Origin: Flammeovirgaceae bacterium UBA6059
Lineage (GTDB): Bacteria; Bacteroidota; Bacteroidia; Cytophagales; Cyclobacteriaceae
DNA: 64,000 nucleotides
Assembly (NCBI GenBank): GCA_002435755.1
Contig: DIYH01000008.1
Coordinates: 1 to 64,000, forward strand
Direction of reading: 5' to 3'
Shown one piece after another: positions 49,989 through 58,913 of this stretch (position 1 is the stretch's first letter; each line of letters starts with the position of its first letter). Under the pieces are notes generated by a model, which was given only the letters and a program-made list of their open reading frames with translations, made no database searches and was not told the origin of the DNA. The translations under genes and the position numbers were made by a program.

Positions 49989-50822
49989 TTAGTCCTCTAC
50001 GGTCTTCAATAAGGTCTTGATCTCGTCTGCCTTAGTGTATTCTCCGATCTTCTCAAAGGCTACTATAAGGTTGCGGAAAGCCCTCTGGACTATCTCAACA
50101 TGTGTGCACGGCTCGTAAAAAAGGTCCTGCGGTACCAGGTTCAAGTTGTTGATATAGTGGTCAATGTCATCTTTGGAAAAGATGAGTCCCTTGTTAAAAG
50201 CGTTAATGTAAAACTGAAGCTTGTCAGTCTTGTAGGTCAGAATAAATAGGTTAGGCAGGTTCACACCGTAGATTGGAAGCTTCAACTTCTGGGCCACCAT
50301 CATGTAAATCACACAAAGGGTGATCGGATTCCCCTTTTTTGATTCCATCACCACATTGATCATGCTGTTCGAGGGCGAATGAAAGTTCTTGGTATTGGCT
50401 CGGAACTTTAGCTTGTGATAGATAACACTATTGAGCACTTTGATCTGATCAAAAGGGTCCATGTCATCACTAAACTCTAGCCACGAATCATAGTAGAGTT
50501 GCTCAAAATCTCGACTCAGGTTTTCAAAACTGATATCGGGATACTGATAGCTAGCCACCAACCACATGCCCTTCAGGAGGTTGTCGGACTCTGCCGTTTT
50601 CCAAATAGCCAATTGCTCCTGCAGATTCTCGAACTGCAACTGGTGAATGAGGTCCTCTATTTTCTTTTGAATGGTCGGGTTGAAGGTTTTCTCCCATTCC
50701 TTTTCAAGAAAAGGAATGATCTCACTACCAAGCGAAACAATTTTGCCTTCAACATGGGAGCTGATTTCCTGATCTTCATCTTCGAGCAGTGAAACCAGCG
50801 CCTTTAGTTCTCCTTCATTCAT
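49989..50822 (-). CDS. Transglutaminase-like protein, SirB1 type
   Basis: A 277-residue cytoplasmic protein. The N-terminal 90 residues are HEAT-like helices (LKALVSLLEDEDQEISSHVEGKIVSLGSEIIPFLEKEWEK), followed by a SirB1/Transglut_core2 domain (YHKLKFRANTKNFHSPSNSMINVVMESKKGNPITLCVIYMMVAQKLKLPIYGVNLPNLFILTYK), in which the catalytic cysteine lies in ITLCVIYM and an active-site histidine position appears as N. C-terminal helices (FRNLIVAFEKIGEYTKADEIKTLL) look TPR-like. Function of the family is unsettled. Confidence 0.85.
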   Translation of the reverse strand: MNEGELKALVSLLEDEDQEISSHVEGKIVSLGSEIIPFLEKEWEKTFNPTIQKKIEDLIHQLQFENLQEQLAIWKTAESDNLLKGMWLVASYQYPDISFENLSRDFEQLYYDSWLEFSDDMDPFDQIKVLNSVIYHKLKFRANTKNFHSPSNSMINVVMESKKGNPITLCVIYMMVAQKLKLPIYGVNLPNLFILTYKTDKLQFYINAFNKGLIFSKDDIDHYINNLNLVPQDLFYEPCTHVEIVQRAFRNLIVAFEKIGEYTKADEIKTLLKTVED

Positions 50823-50859
50823 TTAATAAATCTATAGAACGTTCTTCTAAAATGCTTCG

Positions 50860-52488
50860 CTAGGTCTGAATAACACCAACATTGAACTTCTCTGTGATCG
50901 GAGATTGATTGGCGGCCTCTATGCCCATAGAGATCGTTTTCCTAGTTTCTAATGGGTCAATGATGCCATCTACCCAGAGTCTCGCTGCTGCATAGTATGG
51001 ACTCAACTCACTATTGTACTTATTGGTAATCTCCTTGAGCAACTCTTCCTCAGCTTCGGGGGTGATCTCTTCTCCTTTTGCTTTTAATGCTGACACTTTG
51101 ATCTGGAGAAGGGTTTTTGCAGCGGATGCACCACTCATTACAGCAATTTGGGCGGTAGGCCATGCAAAAATCAGCCTAGGATCGTAAGCTTTACCGCACA
51201 TGGCATAGTTACCTGCACCATAGGAGTTGCCCAGCACTATCGAGAATTTTGGAACCACAGAATTGGCCATTGCATTGACCATCTTAGCTCCATCTTTGAT
51301 AATACCCCCATGCTCCGATCGGCTACCGACCATAAAACCGCTGACATCATGTAGAAACACCAACGGGACTTTGCGCTGGTTGCAGTTCATAATGAATCTG
51401 GCGGCCTTGTCAGCAGAGTCAGAGTAGATGACCCCTCCCATTTGCATCTCACCTTTCTTGGTCTTCACCATCTTACGCTGGTTGGCTACAATACCTACCG
51501 CCCAGCCGTCAATGCGCGCATAACCACAGAGCAAGGTCATACCATAGTCCTTTTTGTACTCATCAAATGATGAGTCATCGACCAGGCGCTCGATGATCTC
51601 TCTCATGTCAAATGGCTTGGCCCGGTCTACAGGATACAAACCATAAAGTTCTTCAGCATTTTTAGCTGGGGAAGCAGGCTCGGATCTGTCGAACCCAGCT
51701 TGCTCTGGTGCTCCCAGCTTATCAAATATGTTTTTGATAGCATCAAGACACTCTTCATCAGAATCGTATTTGTTATCAGTAACACCACTTATTTCACAGT
51801 GGGTGGTGGCGCCCCCCAGGGTCTCATTATCTACGCTCTCACCTATTGCTGCTTTGACCAGGTAGCTGCCCGCTAAAAAGATGCTACCTGTCTTGTCCAC
51901 AATCATGGCCTCATCAGACATTATCGGTAGATAGGCACCCCCAGCAACACAACTCCCCATAATTGCCGCGATCTGTACGATCCCCATTGCCGACATCCTA
52001 GCATTGTTTCTAAACTGACGCCCAAAGTGTTCCTTATCAGGAAATATTTCATTTTGCATAGGAAGAAATACACCGGCGCTATCAACCAGATAGACAATCG
52101 GAAGTCTATTCTCAATAGACACCTCCTGAGCTCGAAGATTTTTCTTAGCAGTAATAGGGAACCAAGCCCCCGCTTTGACCGTCGCATCATTGGCTACTAT
52201 CACGGTCTGCCGGCCCTGTACATAGCCTATGCCTGTGATCACACCGCCGCTCGGACAGCCTCCAACCTCTTCGTACATGCCTTCTCCTGCAAAAGCACCT
52301 ATTTCAAGGAATTCCGAACCCTCATCTCTGAGATAATCGATCCTCTCGCGTGCAGTTAGCTTTCCTTTTTTGTGATGGCTTTCGATTTTCTTCTCACCTC
52401 CACCAAGTTTGACCTGCTTCAATTTGTTTTGAAGTTTGAAGGTCAGCTGCTTGTATTGGTCTTCGTTCTTGTTGAACTCAATGTTCAT
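50860..52488 (-). CDS. Acyl-CoA carboxylase carboxyltransferase (beta) subunit
   Basis: A 542-residue biotin-dependent carboxyltransferase of the methylcrotonyl/propionyl-CoA type. Signature regions: GKLTARERIDYLRDEGSEFLEIGAFAG, VANDATVKAGAWFPITAKKNLRAQEV, YLVDSAGVFLPMQNEIFPD, GIVQIAAIMGSCVAGGAYLPIMSDEAMIV, and the C-terminal half VPLVFLHDVSGFMVGSRSEHGGIIKDGAKMV ... SYGAGNYAMCGKAYDPRLIFAWPTAQIAVM. The ordering with 'MQNEIFPD' suits methylcrotonyl-CoA carboxylase beta most closely, but substrate cannot be fixed without the alpha subunit, which is not adjacent. Confidence 0.92.
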   Translation of the reverse strand: MNIEFNKNEDQYKQLTFKLQNKLKQVKLGGGEKKIESHHKKGKLTARERIDYLRDEGSEFLEIGAFAGEGMYEEVGGCPSGGVITGIGYVQGRQTVIVANDATVKAGAWFPITAKKNLRAQEVSIENRLPIVYLVDSAGVFLPMQNEIFPDKEHFGRQFRNNARMSAMGIVQIAAIMGSCVAGGAYLPIMSDEAMIVDKTGSIFLAGSYLVKAAIGESVDNETLGGATTHCEISGVTDNKYDSDEECLDAIKNIFDKLGAPEQAGFDRSEPASPAKNAEELYGLYPVDRAKPFDMREIIERLVDDSSFDEYKKDYGMTLLCGYARIDGWAVGIVANQRKMVKTKKGEMQMGGVIYSDSADKAARFIMNCNQRKVPLVFLHDVSGFMVGSRSEHGGIIKDGAKMVNAMANSVVPKFSIVLGNSYGAGNYAMCGKAYDPRLIFAWPTAQIAVMSGASAAKTLLQIKVSALKAKGEEITPEAEEELLKEITNKYNSELSPYYAAARLWVDGIIDPLETRKTISMGIEAANQSPITEKFNVGVIQT

Positions 52489-52598
52489 TTTGATCTGGGT
52501 ATAGTTGTGTGTTCTTAGGTTTTGAGCAGTGCAAAAAAGGAATTCAGATCCCCTACTCGAACCTTAGCTAATTTACCAGAAACCACCGAAAGACTAAC

Positions 52599-53537
52599 CT
52601 AGTTTTTAGAAAGCTCTTTTTGCACTTTCTTATGGCTCTTACCCAATGGAGCCATAAAATGTTTGGGGTATTGATTGAAGTGAACCAATAAACTATCAAG
52701 GCTAAGCATCGCCCGGTTCAGATTATTATACAGTTCATCATCAGTCATTATTTTACCAACGGTACCTTGACCGTCGTTGATCGAGGTGACTGTTTCGTTC
52801 ATACTTGATAGAAGTACGCTCACGTCACGCAAAGTTTGCTCTAGCTCAAGTGCATTGATTTTATCCAGAGTCTCACCACTCTTATTGATGATTGGATCTA
52901 ACGCCTCGATACGCTTTTTGACTTCTGTCATTGTCAGGTTAAATTCCGAAATCGCATTGGTAATGGACGCTTCATTCTTCGCTATTAATCGGTTTACACC
53001 CCCTAACGTACCATTTAGCTCGTCAAGAGTGGTATTGATCTTTTCACCACTTCCTTGCATTCCAAGAAGGATCTCATTGATACGTCGTATCGTAATGCTG
53101 AGATTATCAGTGATCGGTCGTGCACTTTCCAATAATTCCGATAGGCCCTTGTCGACTACCGAAATAACTGTATCACCATCCAAAAGTGGAGTTGAGATAT
53201 CTCCGATATCAAGAATGATAGCCTTACTGCCCAAAAAGTCACTATTAGCCAAGGTGGCTGTAGTTGAATCGCCAAGAACAAGGTTCTGGTCTACATCCAT
53301 TTCAACCAGGATCTTGTATTCCTTATCCTGAAGGATGGAGATACGGCTCACACGACCTACTGAGTAGCCATTGACGATGACAGGGTTCGAAACGATCAAA
53401 CCATCTACATTGTCATATAGTGCGTAATACTTTTTGATCGGCGAAAAGAAGTCGATCCCTTTCAAAAAGTTAAACCCCAAGTACAAGATGATACCAGCAA
53501 CAATGGCTATTAAGCCAACTTTAAATTCTTTGGACAC
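52599..53537 (-). CDS. MlaD/MCE family lipid-transport protein
   Basis: A 312-residue protein starting at GTG 53537: MSKEFKVGLIAIVAGIILYLGFNFLKG is the N-terminal membrane anchor, followed by an MCE domain (YYALYDNVDGLIVSNPVIVNGYSVGRVSRISIL...VLGDSTTATLANSDFLGSKAIILDIGD, about 40-120). The remainder is a helical coiled tail (ITDNLSITIRRINEILLGMQGSG...). Such proteins bind phospholipid in the periplasm as part of Mla-type ABC transport. It forms an operon with the amidase gene (13 bp gap); the MlaE/F partners are not in the window. Confidence 0.93.
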   Translation of the reverse strand: MSKEFKVGLIAIVAGIILYLGFNFLKGIDFFSPIKKYYALYDNVDGLIVSNPVIVNGYSVGRVSRISILQDKEYKILVEMDVDQNLVLGDSTTATLANSDFLGSKAIILDIGDISTPLLDGDTVISVVDKGLSELLESARPITDNLSITIRRINEILLGMQGSGEKINTTLDELNGTLGGVNRLIAKNEASITNAISEFNLTMTEVKKRIEALDPIINKSGETLDKINALELEQTLRDVSVLLSSMNETVTSINDGQGTVGKIMTDDELYNNLNRAMLSLDSLLVHFNQYPKHFMAPLGKSHKKVQKELSKN

Positions 53538-53550
53538 AGTACGGTTAGTT

Positions 53551-54336
53551 CTAATTCATCGACTCGATCTCTTTCTTATAGTCCCTAAAGGCTCGAAAGA
53601 TACCTGACGCAATATACGTTTGTTGGAGATCATCGTTGAGGTCTATCTCTTCTTTCGGGTTACTTAAAAATCCGACCTCTACTAAGACGCTAGGCATTGA
53701 AGTGCGCCATAGCACTAAAAAAGGTGCTTGTTTGACGCCTCGACTTTTTCTGCCCACGCGCTTGGCAAATTGTGTCTCTATATTATTTGCGAGGTTAAGG
53801 CTGTTGTTGAGAAACGAATTCTGATAAAGATTGAAAAGAATGTACGATTCAGGAGAATTAGGATCAATACCTTCGTAGTTTTCCTCATAGTTCTCCTCAA
53901 GTTCGATCACTGAATTTTCGCGCATAGCGACTTCTAAGCTCGCCTGGGTTTTGTTAAGGCCCATAACGTAGGATTCCGTGCCATGTACTGACTTACTGTA
54001 CGGAGCTGAATTACAATGTATCGACAAGAAAATATCAGCACCATTCTGATTGGCTAAATCGGCACGTTCTTCAAGCGTGGGGAAGCTGTCCTTATCTCTG
54101 GTATAGATCACCTCAACATCAGGTAAGTATTTATTGATGATTTCGCCCAGTTCTAAAGCAATAGAAAGAGCGACATCCTTCTCATAGCTGAAGTCACCAT
54201 AAGTACCAGAATCAACACCTCCATGCCCCGCATCTATGACGATCTTGTCAATGCGATAATCTTTGACTCCAATGGTACTGAAAGAGCCCAGTAACAACGC
54301 AATTGAAAAACATGATATGACTACAATATTTTTCAC
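53551..54336 (-). CDS. N-acetylmuramoyl-L-alanine amidase (Amidase_3)
   Basis: A 261-residue zinc amidase with an N-terminal signal (MKNIVVISCFSIALLLGSFSTIG; start GTG 54336) and the Amidase_3 fold: IDKIVIDAGHGGVDSGTYGDFSYEKDVALSIALELGEI (Zn His in AGHGG and Glu in YEKD), SIHCNSA (Zn His) and VLVEVGFLSNPKEE (catalytic Glu). It cleaves the bond between N-acetylmuramic acid and L-alanine in peptidoglycan during cell separation or recycling. It is divergent to lptD across 85 bp and precedes the MlaD-like gene. Confidence 0.95.
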   Translation of the reverse strand: MKNIVVISCFSIALLLGSFSTIGVKDYRIDKIVIDAGHGGVDSGTYGDFSYEKDVALSIALELGEIINKYLPDVEVIYTRDKDSFPTLEERADLANQNGADIFLSIHCNSAPYSKSVHGTESYVMGLNKTQASLEVAMRENSVIELEENYEENYEGIDPNSPESYILFNLYQNSFLNNSLNLANNIETQFAKRVGRKSRGVKQAPFLVLWRTSMPSVLVEVGFLSNPKEEIDLNDDLQQTYIASGIFRAFRDYKKEIESMN

Positions 54337-54421
54337 TAATTATCGGTTCTTAACTGGAAATAGGAATAATTTTACGCAAAATTGTGAATTTTTCCTAGAA
54401 ACAGAAAATTGAGTCAACATT

Positions 54422-57229
54422 TTGAAATACGCGTTTTTGGCCGTTTTAGTATGTTGTTTATGGTCCAAAAACCTAGCTCAGACAACCTCATCTTCTGATT
54501 CTCTAGTTACTATAACATCAGACACTACAATCACCGTACCAGATAGTGTCATAACCAACCCGGAGTACCCATTTAATTTTACAGATAGTCTTGGAGCGGG
54601 TCTTCAAAGTCTACCAATGGCTGAAACCTTAGGTGACAGCCTCAGCGATTCAGAATTAGCACGGGATACAACCTCATTATCCCTGTATGATTCACTCTAT
54701 GCAAATCAGCCGAGAGGTGACATTAACACTACTATCGAATACTCGGCTGTCGATAGTATCTACTTCGACATGCGCCAGCAGAACGTCTATCTCTATGGCG
54801 CTTCACAAATAGACTATGGTGAGATCAAACTAGAAGCGGACCGGATCAAGATCAACTGGATCGACAATACCATAGAAGCTGATTATACCTCGGACTCTAC
54901 CGGAAGGAAAATTGGCAAGCCCATCTTTACAGAAAAGAGTCAGAGTTACGAAACTGATGAGATGACCTACAACTTCCGCTCAAGGAAGGCGATCATACAG
55001 GGCATTATCACTCAGCAGGGTGAAGCCTACGTCCAGGGTGAAACTGTAAAGAAGAATGAAGAAGATGAACTATTCATTCGCAATGCGAAATACACTACAT
55101 GTAATTTAGCTAATCCTCATTTTCATATCTCCTCGAGAAGGTTAAAGGCCATACCCGGCAATAAAGTCATCTCAGGTCCTTTTAACCTGGCTTTCCAGGA
55201 AGTAGAGACCCCTTTGGGGTTTTTCTTTGGTATGTTTCCACAGCCTAGAAAAAAGACATCCGGAGTAATAGTACCGAGCTATGGTGAGGAAAACAGACGG
55301 GGATTTTTCTTAAGGGATGGTGGCTACTACTGGGCTGCCAGCGACTATGCTGACTTTAGGATTACCGGAGACATCTACTCTAAAGGCGGGTACTCTCTTA
55401 ATGTCAACAATAACTATAAGAAGCGCTATGCATATACAGGTGGGCTAAGGTTTAGCTATAACAGGTTCTTAAGTGACGAGCCGACTGAGAGTCTGGACAC
55501 CAAGGACTTTTCTCTTAACTGGAACCATAGTCCCCAATCAAAGGGGACCAGTAGATTCAGTTCTTCTGTCAACATACGAACTAACTCATATAATCAAAAC
55601 AATAACCTGGTTGATCAGGATTTCAGTCAGTCGATCAGCGCACAGTTCAGTTCCAATGTTTCGTATTCCAAGACTTTTAAGGGGACTCCTTTCAATATCT
55701 CTGCCAATATGAGGCATAATCAGAATGTGCAAACCAAAGCCATCACAATTACCGCACCTGAGTTCACATCCAATATGAACAGGATCTATCCGTTCAAGAA
55801 CATCAGGTCCTTAAGTAAAGGAATACTTGGTAAGCTCAACTTTAGTCACAACTTCACCGCACGAAATGATATCTCTAATGCTGCAGTACCCCAACTCACT
55901 GGTGTCAATGTGGTTAATCGCGATCCTGAATTTGACAGTTTGCTGGTATTTAATGGGGACAACTTTGGCAAAATACTGGAGCGGGCAAAGATCGGGGGGC
56001 AGCACAGGATTCCGATAAGCACGTCTTTTACAGCGTTCAACTTTCTAACGGTAAGTCCAAACCTAAACTACACAGAGTTGTGGTACACGAGGGAGTTGAC
56101 CTACTCATATGACCCGGAGCTACAGGGTGTTCGAGTGGATACTCTCAACGGATTTTCCAGGGCTGGATTTTACAGTTTTGGCGCTAGCCTCAACACGCGT
56201 CTATACGGAACTAAATACTTTTCAAAAGGAAAAATAGCTGCTATCAGGCACGTGTTAACACCACAAATAGGCTTTTCGTATAGTCCGGATTTCACCAAGG
56301 AAAAGTTTGGATACTTTGAGGAAGTCCAGGTAGATGAAGAAGGTACTACACGGCTCTTTTCAAGATATAATGGTTTTGTTTATGGTAGCCCTCCAGAAGG
56401 AGAAAGTGCTTCTTTGAACTTGACGCTTAACAACAACCTGGAGATGAAAGTGAAGACCAAAAATGACAGTGTCAACAGCACCAGAAAGATGAAAATATTC
56501 GACAACCTTTCTTTCTCTTCAGGTTATAACTTCCTGGCAGACTCTTTTGCCCTTCGGGAAATTCGTTTTTCAACCCGAACCAATTTCTTTGATAATTTGA
56601 TCAATGTCAACGTGCAGGGTACCATCGACCCATATGTCTATATCCTTGACAGTGAAGAAGAGACTGCCAATGGCCGAACGGTATCGCAACGCAGGATCAA
56701 TAAGTACGCATGGAACAATGGTGAGGGGCTGGGAAATATCAGTCAACTCAACACCGCGTTTGGTTTCCGGCTTACGCCAAGAGCATTTCAAAAAAAGGGT
56801 GATGATAGCGAGGAAGACGATGAAAAAGTGTCGGAGTATGGTACTGAGGAAGAACTAGCACACATCAATTCTAATCCTGAAGAATATGTCGACTTCTCTA
56901 TACCATGGTCCATTAGTGGTAACTATTCGGTAAACAGGCGACAAAGGGGCTTTGAAGATGCTACTATTACACAGACACTTCAGTTTAGCGGCGACTTTAG
57001 TATTACAGAGAAGACTAAGATTGATTTCAGGTCAGGCTATGACTTTGAGAATAAGGAATTTACCCAGACAAGTATCAATGTTATCCGTGATCTTCATTGT
57101 TGGAGTATGCGGTTTAACTGGGTGCCTTTTGGACGATTTCAGTCATTTGAGATTACGATCAGCGCAAAATCGTCATTGCTACAAGACCTCAAACTTGAAA
57201 AGCGGAGAAGATTCTTTGATAACTTTTGA
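54422..57229 (+). CDS. lptD: LPS-assembly outer-membrane protein LptD
   Basis: A 935-residue outer-membrane protein starting at TTG 54422 (signal MKYAFLAVLVCCLWSKNLAQ). After a disordered Ser/Asp/Thr-rich stretch (20-100) comes an OstA-like beta-jellyroll domain (about 105-235: VYLYGASQIDYGEIKLEADRIKINWIDNTIEADYT), then the LptD barrel, with a FLRDGGYYWAASDYADFRITGDIYSKGGYSLN segment typical of LptD. The protein inserts lipopolysaccharide into the outer leaflet. The Bacteroidota form lacks the long beta-barrel spacing of enteric LptD but keeps the domain order. Position next to the amidase and MlaD-like genes marks an envelope cluster. Confidence 0.93.
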   Translation: MKYAFLAVLVCCLWSKNLAQTTSSSDSLVTITSDTTITVPDSVITNPEYPFNFTDSLGAGLQSLPMAETLGDSLSDSELARDTTSLSLYDSLYANQPRGDINTTIEYSAVDSIYFDMRQQNVYLYGASQIDYGEIKLEADRIKINWIDNTIEADYTSDSTGRKIGKPIFTEKSQSYETDEMTYNFRSRKAIIQGIITQQGEAYVQGETVKKNEEDELFIRNAKYTTCNLANPHFHISSRRLKAIPGNKVISGPFNLAFQEVETPLGFFFGMFPQPRKKTSGVIVPSYGEENRRGFFLRDGGYYWAASDYADFRITGDIYSKGGYSLNVNNNYKKRYAYTGGLRFSYNRFLSDEPTESLDTKDFSLNWNHSPQSKGTSRFSSSVNIRTNSYNQNNNLVDQDFSQSISAQFSSNVSYSKTFKGTPFNISANMRHNQNVQTKAITITAPEFTSNMNRIYPFKNIRSLSKGILGKLNFSHNFTARNDISNAAVPQLTGVNVVNRDPEFDSLLVFNGDNFGKILERAKIGGQHRIPISTSFTAFNFLTVSPNLNYTELWYTRELTYSYDPELQGVRVDTLNGFSRAGFYSFGASLNTRLYGTKYFSKGKIAAIRHVLTPQIGFSYSPDFTKEKFGYFEEVQVDEEGTTRLFSRYNGFVYGSPPEGESASLNLTLNNNLEMKVKTKNDSVNSTRKMKIFDNLSFSSGYNFLADSFALREIRFSTRTNFFDNLINVNVQGTIDPYVYILDSEEETANGRTVSQRRINKYAWNNGEGLGNISQLNTAFGFRLTPRAFQKKGDDSEEDDEKVSEYGTEEELAHINSNPEEYVDFSIPWSISGNYSVNRRQRGFEDATITQTLQFSGDFSITEKTKIDFRSGYDFENKEFTQTSINVIRDLHCWSMRFNWVPFGRFQSFEITISAKSSLLQDLKLEKRRRFFDNF

Positions 57230-57299
57230 ATCTACTCTATTAGCAACAGGCAATTACGCTCAGTTTGACATTTACGGATAGGGGCTAGTCGAAGATTGT

Positions 57300-57686
57300 T
57301 TACCCGGTAAAGATGGTGTCATTCTTGACAAAGCACAGCCGGTTATTAAAAGGGTCCAGCGCGTAAAAGAGTGTTTCACCCCATGGCATTGACTCAATAC
57401 GTTGACTTATGTGCTTAGCACCAAGCTTTGTCCATTGATCAAAAATCTTCTCAATATCAGAGGTTGCAATGTAGATGTATTGATTATAATGCAGCTTCCA
57501 TCCTGTCCCTATCTCGTCCCCATCGGCTTCAGGATCGTAGCAGGCCAGCACAGTCTGACCTAGCGTAAAATAATGCCTCCCCGGAGACACACGCATGCCT
57601 TTTTGTTCAAATAGCTCCCTATAAAATTGAAACGCTTTCTCTATATCATTGACCGGTAGGATGATTCTGTACAATCGAAGTTCCAT
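57300..57686 (-). CDS. VOC family (glyoxalase-like) protein
   Basis: A 128-residue vicinal-oxygen-chelate protein: MELRLYRIILPVNDIEKAFQFYRELFEQKGMRVSPGRHYFTLGQTVLACYDPEADGDEIGTGW, then YIYIATSDIEKIFDQWTKLGAKHISQRIESMPWGETLFYALDPFNNRLCFVKND. The two beta-alpha-beta-beta-beta units are present, but the metal-binding His/Glu set of glyoxalase I is not evident, so it may be a binding or resistance-type member. Single gene. Confidence 0.85.
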   Translation of the reverse strand: MELRLYRIILPVNDIEKAFQFYRELFEQKGMRVSPGRHYFTLGQTVLACYDPEADGDEIGTGWKLHYNQYIYIATSDIEKIFDQWTKLGAKHISQRIESMPWGETLFYALDPFNNRLCFVKNDTIFTG

Positions 57687-57988
57687 ATGAGAGTTGGTTA
57701 TAGTTTACAAGTTCAAAATAAACAGCCCACCCCATAACTTTTATCATACTTTAGGGTGATATCTAAGGCAAGTAAGCACATGGGTGTTGCGAGAGACACC
57801 CGCAGTTTTGAAATCGTTGGTTATCGAACCATTGACTAAACCATAAAAAAGGCTGCCGCAAATGCGACAACCCTTATCAACCAAATTATCAGCGCTAACA
57901 ATGTCATTTACCGGCTGAATATTTAATCCTTAAAACAGTAATTAGACGACACAGGTCAAATACAATTGGTTGTAAGGGGGTAAAAATT
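57687..57988. other. Gene-free spacer with hairpins
   Basis: A 302 bp gap. It holds a hairpin GGGTGT/ACACCC (about 57783-57802, 8-base loop) and the transcript end of the META lipoprotein gene (57846-57872). No gene, promoter or mobile element is seen apart from these. Confidence 0.45.
57846..57872 (-). terminator. Terminator downstream of the META lipoprotein gene
   Basis: Read on the minus strand, a 12 bp stem with two-base loop forms from AGGGTTGTCGCA and TGCGGCAGCCTT (allowing G-U pairs) and is followed by a T-run. It lies about 115 bp beyond the stop at 57989. Confidence 0.75.
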
Positions 57989-58813
57989 CTACTGACCTAA
58001 TTCATGTTGCCACACGAGTAAGACATCATCATTTCTCATCATGGACAGCACTCCATTTTCCATTTGATACCTATTTACACTATTCAAAGTCTGGGCAAAA
58101 CTGTCATGAAAGTCTCCTTTGCAAGCCATTCTCGTACTCGCAAGCGCTGGAAATTCCAGTCTGCTTCCTTCATTGACAAATGATCCTGAAATACGATTGC
58201 ATCCACTGCTCCCAACCACCCTCATCTCGTTCAGTTCGAATTTCAAAAAAGGTGGGCCCTCTGTTTCTTCTGCCGTGAGTGGACGATCACTAGTAGTCTG
58301 CAGTCGCCAGGTTCCGGCCAGGCGATAGTCAGGAACATATCGACCGCATCCATTGAAAGCCGAGAAGTCGTCCATGTTACCATTTTTCGATTTGACTTTA
58401 ACAGTGTATGGAAAAACCTCTCCTAACATAGCATCCTGACAACCTTCCCTCAGGATTTCAACTATGATAGAGCCGCTTTCTACTTCCGCTTCATACCTCA
58501 GGATCGAATCACCTTCAACATAAGTGGGTGCTACTATGGACGTATTTATTACAGACACCTCTGTCATTGACTTGAAAGAGATCATATGCTCTCCAAAAAT
58601 ATCCAGTGCCCAGCTTGGCTCATTACCAACTGCATAGAAGTCAACGCCATCTCTGGACTTCTGCTCTATGAAGGACGGGTCGGATTCTTGACTTATTTCT
58701 ATTTCTTCAGCATCCTTTATTGTTGCTTCTTCATCTGAAGTTGGTTGCTGGATCTTCGGTTGGCACTGCATTAGTAAACAAGACAGCACGAGCATAGCTA
58801 TCAATGATCTCAT
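57989..58813 (-). CDS. META/DUF306-domain lipoprotein
   Basis: A 274-residue lipoprotein: signal MRSLIAMLVLSCLLMQC with lipobox LLMQC. Residues about 55-150 resemble the COG3650-type domain (DFYAVGNEPSWALDIFGEHMISFKS), and residues about 165-274 a META/HslJ domain (GTWRLQTTSDRPLTAEETEGPPFLKFELNEMRVVGSSGCNRISGSFVNEGSRLEFPALASTRMACKGDFHDSFAQTL). META-domain proteins such as HslJ are linked to stress resistance. Function is otherwise unknown. A terminator follows it. Confidence 0.88.
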   Translation of the reverse strand: MRSLIAMLVLSCLLMQCQPKIQQPTSDEEATIKDAEEIEISQESDPSFIEQKSRDGVDFYAVGNEPSWALDIFGEHMISFKSMTEVSVINTSIVAPTYVEGDSILRYEAEVESGSIIVEILREGCQDAMLGEVFPYTVKVKSKNGNMDDFSAFNGCGRYVPDYRLAGTWRLQTTSDRPLTAEETEGPPFLKFELNEMRVVGSSGCNRISGSFVNEGSRLEFPALASTRMACKGDFHDSFAQTLNSVNRYQMENGVLSMMRNDDVLLVWQHELGQ

Positions 58814-58865
58814 TCATTAAACATATAGTGGGGAAGCAATAAGCAAATAATACAGCTCAAAAAAA

Positions 58866-58890
58866 AAGACCTACCGAAAAGGCAGGTCTT
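58866..58890 (-). terminator. Terminator downstream of clpB
   Basis: On the minus strand a 10 bp stem (AAGACCTGCC / GGTAGGTCTT with one G-U pair, 5-base loop) is followed by nine T. It lies 24 bp beyond the clpB stop. Confidence 0.92.
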
Positions 58891-58913
58891 ACAAAACTCA
58901 AACTCACAATAAC